From contig NC_133389.1 of NCBI RefSeq assembly GCF_047511655.1, positions 29,363,501-29,427,500 of the forward strand: DNA of 64,000 bases. The letters run 5' to 3'. Each line of letters opens with the position of its first letter. The stretch's first letter is position 1. Under the pieces are notes generated by a model, which was not told the DNA's origin, did not search any database, and saw only the letters and a list, made by a program, of their open reading frames with translations. The position numbers were made by a program, and so were the translations under genes. Shown here piece after piece: positions 55,211 through 64,000 of this stretch. Source of the DNA: Castor canadensis (Eukaryota > Chordata > Mammalia > Rodentia > Castoridae).

Positions 55211-55898
55211 TTCTCTTAAAAAAATTTTTTTTGAGACAGGAGTAGCAGCTGAATGGGAAGTGACGTGGTTGTTTCCCCTTCTTGGCAGAGGTGATGTGGT
55301 TCTAGGGTAGCTGGAGGCAGCCACTCCACCAAGACCAGGTTTATGTGGATTCTGGGAGTTGATTCTAGAATTGGGTCTAGGGCACATGCCTGCAACCTTT
55401 CCAACATTTCTGCTTGCTGTCTAACATTCCCAGTCATCCTACTTGTTTCACTTGATTGGAGTAGATTTCGCTGTCTTTAATTCAGGTGGATTCTTGCCTT
55501 CTTTCTCCAGAAAGCAGACAAGACTCTTACAGGACTGATGCCTTTTCAGGAAAGTGCTGACAGCAGGGGGACCAAGAGAGGGAACTCAGTACCTCTGGTA
55601 AAGAGAGAGCCTTTAAGTAGCTCTGTATACCCAGCCCAGGGGTGGCTTTTTCTGGGCAGGTTGTGACTGGGCCTGTCCCCCTGCTTTCAGATTCTTCTTC
55701 TGCAAAAGGGGTGCATGGTATTAAGAGTGAGGTTTGGGACTTCCAAGAGGAGCTTAGTATGGAAGAAAAGTAAGATTCCCAGAGTACTTTGTGCCTAGGC
55801 ATACCCTGCAAGGCTGGAAGGAGTCCTGCTTCTTTCAAGCTTGCATGGGATTTTGGGTTCTCTTCTGAGCCTGCAATCTGTCTTCTTTCCTCCTCCAG

Positions 55899-56013
55899 TA
55901 TACGAGGTGGTCACAGCCACAGGGGACGTTCGAGGTGCAGGGACAGATGCCAATGTCTTCATCACAATTTTTGGAGAGAATGGGCTCTCTCCCAAGCTCC
56001 ATCTTACCAGCAA
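55899..56013 (+). CDS. LOXHD1: LOXHD1 coding exon 2 (residues 44-82), start of PLAT domain 1
   Basis: The first two bases complete Val44 and the last two begin Lys82; acceptor tcctccag, donor gtgagt. It encodes [20 protein letters not shown] and [17 protein letters not shown], the first beta-strands of a PLAT/LH2 beta-sandwich. The G-A-G-T-D-A-N-V block is the family hallmark; such domains bind lipid or protein partners at membranes. Near-identical to the LOXHD1 sequence I remember. 115 bp. Confidence 0.95.
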
Positions 56014-56050
56014 GTGAGTACTACCTGAACACTTGAGCCACTCTCCAAGC

Positions 56051-56191
56051 ATTTTTTTTTTTTTTTTGCTTTAATTATCCTCCCCTCTTCATAGGGTCTT
56101 GTGTTTTTCCCTGGGGCCACTTCGAACTCGATCCTCCCAATTTCCACCTTCAGAATAGCTGGGATTACAGATGTAAGCCACTGCAGCTGGC
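56051..56191 (-). mobile_element. B1-type SINE, antisense
   Basis: T-run, 'cttcatagggtcttgtgttt', 'cttcgaactcgatcctccca', 'gctgggattacagatgtaag' and 'ccactgcagctggcc'. Confidence 0.8.
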
Positions 56192-59100
56192 CTTTGCCCT
56201 TTCTTGATTATATGAACAATAATCCCTAAATTGGCTCTTGTAAGAACTCATAATTGTTTGTCTCTTGATGTGGGAGAATAAACACCCTGAAGGAAGAAAC
56301 TTGGGTCTAGGTCCAGTGTTACCACTTAGTTCCATGTAACTTTGGCAAAATCTCATTGTATTCAAGGCCTTGATTTCCCATATATCATCACAGAACTGTT
56401 GGGAGAAGGAGTGCTGGGAAGATCATGCCTGTGAGGGAGCCGTGAGATTAAAATGCTCTGCACTGAGGTCTCAGGGGACCAACATCATATTAAAGATCCA
56501 TATAGACGTGTGGATCACGCCATGTATGTGCTGTGTGTGCATCTGAGTGTGCACTAGAAACGCTAGTGTCCTCCACCTTATTATAATCCCCTGAGGGCAG
56601 GAACCGCTCTTTCTCTTTGGTCCTCTTCCCACCACATACGTGCATACACAAGCACACACAGTGTGTTAACACAGCCACAGAATTTCAGAGAAAGCTAGGG
56701 ACCTTAGGGACGGTAGTTTTCAGTCTTTGCTGAGTGACAGGGACTTGACCAGTTGGTTCTGGGACCCCATCTCTCCATCTTTCAGAGACACTTCACTTAT
56801 GATTATCTTACCCACTGGATTTCTGGGTAGGATTCTGTTTGAGCCAAAAGTTCCACAGCCATGAAAAATTTGAAACTCCCGATCTAATCTGTTCACAGAG
56901 AAACTGAGGCCCAGAGAGGAATGGTGAGTGGTTCAGAGTCCTGGAGTTTTTTGAGGATGAAGCTGATCCTCAATCCATGTTCCTGGTGTAGCCATTCTTG
57001 GAGTCCCATTGGAGCTCCAGGTTGTGGCCTGTGGGATTTATGGTCTGGCGCCTCCAAGGACACAGGGGAAGCTGTAGAAAGATGGGGTCCTGAAACGAGG
57101 CAACTTTGGACTCTGAGCCTCATGGACTGACCAGGACTGTGATGTGTCTCATTCCAAATGTGAGCTGTGGCACCCACACAGCAGCACTGAGGCAGCCGTA
57201 ACACGCCATTTTGTTCATTTCTGCAGAGCAGGGTACCTGCCTCCTTGTACTGTGTGTGACTCGCTCGTGGAAGCCTTTCCCTCCAGTGATGTGGGCACGG
57301 TAAAGGGAATACATGAAATATCCATCCTCTTTGCCATGTGTTCCCCCAGTGTGTACCAGCGTAGGGAGATGTCACTAGCACAGAGGAGATTGCCAACTGG
57401 TTTCTGGGGTCTGCAACCTGCCTTTTTAAGCAAAAAGCACCCTTTTCTCCTTTTAGGTGAGTCCTTACTGTCATTACTCTTTTCACGCACACAATATCCT
57501 CAGATTCCTCCCCTCACCTATTCGCTCACCAAAACCTCCTCTCAGGCAGACTCCAGAATCACTGTTATAAACTGGTGTCCCTCTTCTGGAAGTCTGAGTG
57601 TCAACCTTCCCTCTCAGTAGGGAAAGAAAGGCTACATTGTGATGAAGGGAAAGAAAATGAACAGGAGTCAACACTCCCCAGAAGCCTGTGCGGCTGTCGG
57701 TGGGGTGCTCTGCCTAGATCTGTGTCATCCTCCAGGTTGGACAGCAAGAGCACGGGTCTGGCCAGGACCCCTGTTGGGCTGGCCAGAAGCATTCAGCAGC
57801 ATCCTGTGAGCACAGGTGGGTGTATCAGCTGGGCCCTGGAGAGGCCAGAGAGGGCTGTGTAGAGAGGTGATGGACCGGCCAGGTGAGGGTCCACAGAAGG
57901 GCAACCAGAGACTTCAGCACCTCCTTTGGTTCCTAGTGAATAGTCAGAATTCAGCAAATGCCAGAGGTGTCATGTGGCCAGAGTGAGACTTCACAGGAAG
58001 GGACAAAACCTGGGCCTCCAGTGCTGAAAAGGTCTCAGATAAAAGGAGTACAAAAGGGTGGATTAGACTAAGAGGAACAGCTTGCCAGAGTGTGGAGACA
58101 GTAGGGGAGGTGCTTGTGGACCTGGAGGAGTCCTGTAGCTGGAAGTTGCACTGCTATGTTGAGGGGCAGAGAGGAGACAGACGAGAAGAGCCAGGCAGCC
58201 ATGTTTCAGAAAGCCTTTCTTGAAAGCTAAGCCGTGGACATTCAATTTATGATGGAGGCCAAGATCATTTGTGAGGGAAAGGGCTGAGTCTGGATGCAGC
58301 AAGAACTGAGAACAAATCTACAAAGAAAACTGTGTAGATTGCCACATCTGAGACTCCTTTCAATTCAAGGTAGAAACTCCAGGTCTGGGAGACTATTGCT
58401 TTCTAGGGATGCAGGCTACCTGAGCAACCCAGACTCAGATGGCAACTGAGGTAATTTTGCTCAGTTGAATACAGATGCAGTTAGCTCAGGCCACCACCAA
58501 CCCACCCCATCCCTGGGGTCCACAATATCTTCACATCTCACTGTCGTTCTCTTTGCACCCAAACCCACTCCAGCCAAAACCCCTATGTCAGCTGGAGCCA
58601 TGCTCCTTGTCTTACACACACATGCACACGTGACATTTTTGTATGTAACAGACTTGACTGAGAGCTCCAGGTTCTAGAAAGAGTTCACATGGCAGCACGG
58701 CCAACCACTTCAGATGGAATACTAGACTTAGTGCTAATATTCGGCCATTGCTTTTCTTAGAATTTCTCACGACCCCTTCTCATGACCTCTGGCAATGTCT
58801 CCTACTCAGTCCTATGCCTTCACCTCTGTGCCCTAGGACTTTACCTTCCACTCTCAGACGGCTTAGCAGTTCCCCACCCCCAAATTCCCTATAATTCCTG
58901 CTCCAAGAAGAACGTGGCACCTGATGTTAAAATGCAAATTGTATTCATCCTTATGGTCTGGTGCTTAAATTTCTCAGAACACATCGGACCTTCTCTTAGA
59001 CAGTAAAGAAGGTGACAGGTTTCCTAGACTCTCCCACTAGTGAACTCCACCTCAACCCCCATTCCAGTGAGGGGCTCAGAGCAACCCACCTTCTGAGTCC

Positions 59101-60184
59101 CCTGCTCCCTTCCTTTGCCCAGGGCCACCCCGACATGGGACCCCAAGTTCAGGACATGGCAAAAGGATGGGATCTCATGTATCATCTGGAACACAGTTTC
59201 CTGCTGACAATTCACCACCCAAGCATGTGGGAGAATGGCTGGCATTTTAGCCTGATGGCTCTGCCTGCTTGGCAGCTAAAATGCCCTGTGGAGGCTATCC
59301 TTCTGGGCACAATCCTTGGTGCGTGGCACAGGCAGGGCTATGCATGACATTTAACCTTCATTTGAGAACCTGGGGCCATGGTGAGGCCCAGCCTCCCACA
59401 AGGAAATGTGAAGAGCCTGCACTTGTAATATTTCCTTTGAACAGGGTGCCTCAGTCCTTTGATATTTCTACCCCAGTCTGTTTCTTGAGGCCCACAGGCA
59501 TTTACATTCTGACTTAACCAGAGGTGGGCATTCCAGAATCTGACCCCAGAGTGGGTGGGATGTGGAACTCATTTGGGATGATCCCAGCCCCTCCCTGAGG
59601 CAGGTAGTCCATGGAGCCATCCTTTGCAGTCTTTACTCTCTGAAGAGAGAGCCCTGGGATAGGGAGGAGGCTTTTCCTCCTCTTCCAAGGAGAGACTGGT
59701 CTCCATCTCATGAACACTGAGGAAGCTTACTGCATATCCACACTACCCTGAAACCTCTCATTGTGACCCTGAGGTGGCCTGGAGCGTTCCCTCTGCCTTG
59801 GACTCTGCTCGCCCTGGCATATCTCTCTCCCTGCATCCCTGACCTGAATGATCATAAAGCATCAGGACTGGTTATTTAACAAGCACACTGGAACATGTCA
59901 TGGGTGCAGGGCTCCCCTTTGCTGAAGGCAGCTGTCAGAGCTTTCCTTCTGGAACTCTATTCAGAGGTGCCCCAGAAAACCAGCTGCTTTCCTTCTAAGT
60001 CACACCTTGCCTTTGGCTAAAATTTGCCGTCCTCTCCCTTGTTCACTGGCAGTGGCTGTTCACCCTTAGACAATGAAGCCCAGCAAATTCCCAAACCTTC
60101 CAAAGAATTTGTACCTGAAAGCTCATGGGCTGGGGTAGGGGCAGGGATGGTGAGGAAGGGGAGGAGTTCATCTCTGAAAGTCAG

Positions 60185-60560
60185 AATTATGCTTTTTTCA
60201 TAATTGCAAAAGTAATATGTGAAATTTGAGAACAACAGAGACAATAACAAATCAGCAGCACGCCCTCAGTCTTAGCACCTAGACGTGATGTTTTTGTATA
60301 AACTTTCCCACTCTTTGTTTTTGAATGAAGATGGTATCCTGTTTGTATTGTTCCTTCTGATCCTGCAGTCCATTTAAACCTCTGTTTTCTTTTAAGCCTA
60401 TATCATAAGTCTGTTTTTGTCCCATTAAATATTCTTTTATAATAAGATTTTCAGTATTTAAAAAATATTCTATCATATCTTTTCCCAGGGTGACTATTTC
60501 TCGTAGTATTTATTTGATGTAGAAACTTGTCTATTTATTCTAAAAGTCAGTTATTTTGTC
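60185..60560. repeat. AT-rich old LINE-like segment
   Basis: 'aattgcaaaagtaatatgtg' near the start and a long AT-rich run resemble an old LINE tail seen in many mammals. Family not certain. Confidence 0.4.
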
Positions 60561-61280
60561 TTATATATTGAAAGAGAAAATACCATTTATTCAATTCTTT
60601 GTTTCTCATTCACAAACTCCTGATGTGCAGAATCGATGTCCACGTATTTTCCAAGTTATTTAACAGCTGCTGTGACTTTGAACCTAAACCCCGGGGTGTG
60701 GTATTCTTCACCCTTGGGAGTGCAATTCTCACATCAGTCAGACCCCCCTGAGTGCTGGTTTGGTTTAGTTTCCCTTTTAAATGCTGGGTTCAGGAAGTTT
60801 CTTTTCCCAGGAAGGAGACCAAATGGTTCTTCACGGAGGAAAGTTCTTATTTCCTTGCTCTTCCTCCAGGGCTAACAAACAACATTCACCGTCTTTCTTT
60901 CATTGGTGGTGGAGGAGAGACTGTGTGCCCAGCATTGCCTGAATCCTCCCTTCTGCCCTGGACAAGACCCTCCCTGAGCTCAGACTCATGCTGCCAGCCT
61001 GGGCACTCCAGCTAGCCTAGAAGTTTCTGCCAGTCTCTCCTCACTTTTCTGTACCCAGGCTGAACCTTTGGGCTTGTTTTCCCCGACAAGGTGGCCTCAG
61101 TGTACATTTGTGTGAGCTCTGTTCTGCTTTAGGAGAGCCTGGGCTCTCACAGCTTCTGGGCTTCTGGGCTGTGAAAACCCCAAAGACCTTCTGTTACTGA
61201 GTCTGAGCCTTATAGCCTTGGAAACAAGACCCTCATGTCCCTTTTATTTTAAACCACACTGATGGCCAATAAATAGACTA

Positions 61281-61700
61281 TATTAGTTAGCTTTCTGTTG
61301 CTGTAACCATTACCTGAGATAAATCAACTTAAAGAAAGGGAAAGGTTTATTTTGGCTCACAGCTTGGGAAGTTTGAGTTCATGATTAGTTGGCCCTGCTG
61401 CTTTTGGACCTGGGGGAGGCAGCACATTGAAGGAGGAGCCAATGATGGAGGAGCCAGTAGTGGAGGAACCCACTCACTTCATGGCAGCCAGGAAGCAAAG
61501 AGAGAAACAGGAAGGGCTGGGGTCCCAATTCCCCTTCAAAAGGGGAGATCTACACTGTCTATGGGGCAGGAAGAACTGCCCCAGGTCTGGGCTCCAATGG
61601 CAGGAGTACAGGCCACTCAGAGGATGGAGCAGATGTCATCATGAGACTCAGCGTTCCACTCCAGGAAGATTCCACAGCAAAGTGACTCCAGCCCTCCTGT
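61281..61700 (-). mobile_element. MaLR-type LTR (MT/ORR1-like), antisense
   Basis: 'tagttagctttctgttgctg', 'gaaaggtttattttggctca', 'tggcagccaggaagcaaaga' and 'cccaattccccttcaaaagg' are the antisense hallmarks. It contains a short GGAGGAGCC-type tandem stretch (61428-61470). Confidence 0.8.
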
Positions 61701-62401
61701 GTCTAAGCTGCTTGAGTTTAGGATGCCCTGGAGTCAGGACTTGCCTGGCACTGCCTTGCTGAACGTCTCAGGTGTTCCTCTGTTCACACTGTTTGCAAGA
61801 TTCTGATATGCATTTCCTCACTGCCCCCACTTCCCTGGTTGCTGGTTTGGGGTGGAGTATTTGCTTTCTTGTTCAAATGGCAGGACCAGGGGCTGCCACC
61901 CAAGGTCTGCATCCACTTGGGGCTGCCATTCCAACTCTTCTTACCAAGAGCAAGACAGGCCAGGGGGAGAGGCCAGGAGGCCTGCAGACCTACGTGCAGC
62001 AAGGCATCCATAGCACCTTCCTTCCTCCTTTACCCTGACCACCTGAGCAACGAGCGGGTATGGGATCATGACTCTGGAGAGAGACATGCTGGTCCTAGCT
62101 CTGCTACCAACTAGCAATTTACTTGTCCATATAATAGTGAATATTGTCTACGATTGCCTCAGTGACTCAAAGCACAGATCAAATGAGATCCTTGACATAT
62201 GAGCAAGGAATGAGTCTACCCATCCTTGCCCTATTCCTTTCCAACCATGTCCGAGAGGAATCTCAAAGCAAGATCTGGTTGCATGTAGTTCTTTCCAGAA
62301 GTGAAATGATGGAGGAGGAAGAGGATGCCAGCTCTTGGCTCTGCTCCTGGGCCTGTGGTCCAGGTGCTGATCTGCACTAACTGCTCTCCCATTCTTTGTA
62401 G

Positions 62402-62482
62402 GAGTGAGTCTGCCTTTGAGAAAGCCAATGTCGATGTGTTCCGAGTAAGAACCAACAACGTGGGCCTCATCTATAAAATTAG
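62402..62482 (+). CDS. LOXHD1: LOXHD1 coding exon 3 (residues 82-109), PLAT domain 1 continued
   Basis: The first base completes Lys82 and the last two begin Arg109; acceptor ctttgtag, donor gtgaga. It encodes [20 protein letters not shown] then GLIYKI, the central strands of PLAT domain 1 ending before the 'EHDNTG'-type loop expected in the next exon. The gene continues past the window. 81 bp. Confidence 0.95.
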
Positions 62483-62671
62483 GTGAGAGTTGGCCCCTGA
62501 TCAGTGTGGGGGTGGAGATGAAGGCACTATTGACACCTTCTGGGCATTAATTACTCTCCAGATACCACTGGAAATCACAATGTCCTAAACCTCTGCATTG
62601 GAAATTCATTTCTTGGGTTAGGGCAATTTGAGACAATTTTTTGCAAAGTTAAGACATATGCTCTGAGAGAC

Positions 62672-62790
62672 AATATAGCACAATGGTTAGGAGCAAGAAC
62701 CCAAGTCCCGATTGCCTGGGTTCAAGTGTCTGCTCTGCTATTTATTAGTTGTAGGACTGTGGACAGCTTATCTTCTCCTTGCTAACTACT
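62672..62790 (+). repeat. MIR SINE
   Basis: 'tatagcacaatggttaggag', 'gattgcctgggttcaagtgt' and 'ctgctctgctatttattagt' give the tRNA-like head of MIR in plus orientation. Confidence 0.85.
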
Positions 62791-62988
62791 TCCTTTCAAC
62801 TTCATGCTCATTTGTCAAAATGTTACAGCACCCTTGGTCTGATTGTACCTTGGTCTGATTGCCTGGACAAAGAACAAATTTGGCCTCATTTCAGATCTAA
62901 TTTTTCTTCCAACCACTAGAAAATTTAAGACTGTGGAGTCTTTGTAGGGGATGTAAGGGGACATGAGGACCCTGGGCACTGGCTGTGT

Positions 62989-63024
62989 GGGAAGAGGAAG
63001 TTACGAGGGAAGAGGAAGTTACGA
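62989..63024. repeat. 18-bp tandem duplication
   Basis: gggaagaggaagttacga occurs twice back to back (62989-63006, 63007-63024), followed by a partial third copy (gggaag). Confidence 0.95.
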
Positions 63025-63379
63025 GGGAAGGGGCTCCTGTGGGGAAGGCTGGGAAAGAGTGACGGTATATGGGAAAAGGTGGTTACTAGCTGAGGTCCTA
63101 CTGGGTGCTTGGCTCTGTGCCAGGCAGAGGAATGCACTCTTGCAAAAGATGGGTACACTGTATCACTCGTGTCATCTGTGTGCTGGGGTCATGTTATATT
63201 GGGCTGTGGTTGGCCTGGGTTAAAGCCCTGGGCTGAGATGAGATGTTCCATGTATAGTAAGGTCACCCAGCAGCCATGTTCTGGGGAAGAAATGAGCTGG
63301 AAAGGCTGGAAGGGGGATTACAGGAAGTAGGAAAAGGTCTGGAGGACACAATTTGAGGAGCCCATGTCTATGCTGATCA

Positions 63380-63660
63380 ATACAGAAGGTTCTGGATACA
63401 TTGTGCACTTGAAATGTGGCCAATCCACATGGCAATGTGCTATATGGATAAAATGTTTTTTAGGTCTAGTATAAGAAAAAGATTGTACAATATATTGTTA
63501 ATAAATTTTACATGGTTATATGTTGATAAGTGGAATACAATATATTATTAAAATTAATTCCATGAGTTTCTTTGTATCTTTTAAAATATGGCTACTAGAG
63601 AAATCCAAAATTACATGTGTCTCACATGACATTCTATGGGACAATCATAGTCTAGGTGGC
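63380..63660 (+). repeat. Ancient interspersed repeat (same family as 24256-24560)
   Basis: 'gtgcacttgaaatgtggcca', 'tattattaaaattaattcca', 'tttctttgtatcttttaaaa', 'tatggctactagagaaatcc' and 'gacattctatgggacaatca' follow the same consensus as 24256-24560. Confidence 0.65.
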
Positions 63661-64000
63661 TATGGTATGTCTAAGAGTGGTATCTGCTAGTTGTGGTGAT
63701 TGGGAGTCATGAAGAGAGGGTCGTAACTCCGAGCAATGGGAGAGGGAAATGGAGCCCAGGAGACAAGCCAGGTGCTGCAAGATGGCTTGTTACATGGTCT
63801 AGTTGGGCTCTGCTTTCTGTTTATTCCCTTATCACCCCTCCCTTTGAGTAGGTATTGATGAATTTTTTTTCAACCTTGACTCAGTTGGGCTTCAGGAAGT
63901 GGTGGGTGGGTACAGCTTGGGTCAGAGCAGGAAGAAGTAATACTGCCAGAGACCAAAGTTAGGAAACAGCACTGATCAGAAAGGACTTGCAAGGCACAGA

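Larger units (their letters stand above)
49051..55898 (+). other. LOXHD1: LOXHD1 intron 1
   Basis: 6.8-kb intron, donor gtgcgt, acceptor tcctccag. Contains antisense MIRs (49890-50020, 50085-50262, 51250-51420, 54165-54345), SINEs with target duplications (50275-50342, 52183-52280, 54792-54880), another composite SINE (50602-50820), a B1 (53238-53350), and two L1 3' ends (51640-52620, 52690-53165). 49200-49880 and 53360-54160 hold nothing I can name. No additional coding exon recognised. Confidence 0.9.
56014..62401 (+). other. LOXHD1: LOXHD1 intron 2
   Basis: 6.4-kb intron, donor gtgagt, acceptor ctttgtag. Contains an antisense B1 (56051-56191), an old repeat whose parts look like 'gaatttcagagaaagctagg' and 'gagaaactgaggcccagaga' (about 56675-56940), an old LINE-like AT-rich segment (60185-60560) and an antisense MaLR LTR (61281-61700). 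57000-60180 has no recognisable repeat or gene. Open frames at 56893-57492 minus and 57144-57620 plus overlap each other and have no known product. Confidence 0.9.
62483..64000 (+). other. LOXHD1: LOXHD1 intron 3 (5' part)
   Basis: Contains a MIR (62672-62790), an 18-bp tandem duplication (62989-63024) and an ancient interspersed repeat (63380-63660). No further coding exon is visible before the right edge. Confidence 0.9.

Noticed and set aside
56893-57620. Overlapping open frames of 199 (minus) and 158 (plus) codons in LOXHD1 intron 2
   Set aside because: They overlap on opposite strands, have no recognisable product, and the minus one begins and ends in non-conserved-looking sequence.
1-64000. 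Search for an undescribed multi-gene system, CRISPR array, phage or bacterial-type cluster
   Set aside because: The window is ordinary vertebrate chromosome with two known genes. No regularly spaced repeats, no operons and no unexplained conserved coding cluster were seen.

Overview
This is a stretch of mammalian, almost certainly rodent, nuclear chromosome. It shows intron-split genes with GT/AG splice sites, and more than half of the readable non-coding sequence is retroposon debris (B1-like and ID/tRNA-like SINEs, MIR, L2, L1, MaLR LTRs, MER5-type hAT elements). The youngest SINEs have a tRNA-like unit, usually seen on the minus strand, that reads 'tactggggtttgaactcagg' on the plus strand. 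It occurs alone or fused to one to three B1-like monomers. This points to a non-murid rodent; from memory it best fits castorimorphs (beaver/kangaroo-rat group), but that assignment is an inference.

Two protein-coding genes lie head to tail on the plus strand. Positions 1-25737 hold the 3' part of ST8SIA5, a Golgi ganglioside alpha-2,8-sialyltransferase. Six coding exons (4542-4634, 13296-13382, 16667-16811, 19020-19132, 24143-24235, 25269-25737) join in frame to give residues 45-376. Only the first coding exon, with the membrane anchor, is outside the window. Positions 48921-62482 hold the first three coding exons of LOXHD1 (48921-49050, 55899-56013, 62402-62482; residues 1-109), the stereociliary PLAT-repeat protein of inner-ear hair cells. 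The rest lies beyond the right edge. The gene order matches my recollection of the mammalian ST8SIA5-LOXHD1 neighbourhood.

The 23-kb intergenic interval (25738-48920) contains the ST8SIA5 3' UTR, with a candidate poly(A) signal at 28772, MER5/L1/MaLR fossils and a cluster of composite SINEs (37841-38740). It also holds two same-orientation CTCF-like motifs (41982 and 45281) that could insulate a neuronal gene from a hair-cell gene. The two genes do not act in one pathway; they are simply neighbours.

I found no operon-like, CRISPR-like, viral or otherwise new biological system. The most interesting items are retroposition footprints readable at base level (a SINE with a possible 3' transduction at 10810-11004, a 52-bp L1 tail with a 15-bp duplication, microsatellites seeded by SINE tails), the CTCF pair, an unusual 5' splice site in ST8SIA5, and a CpG-dense terminal exon. 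Repeat families were assigned by eye from remembered consensus sequences, so their boundaries are approximate.
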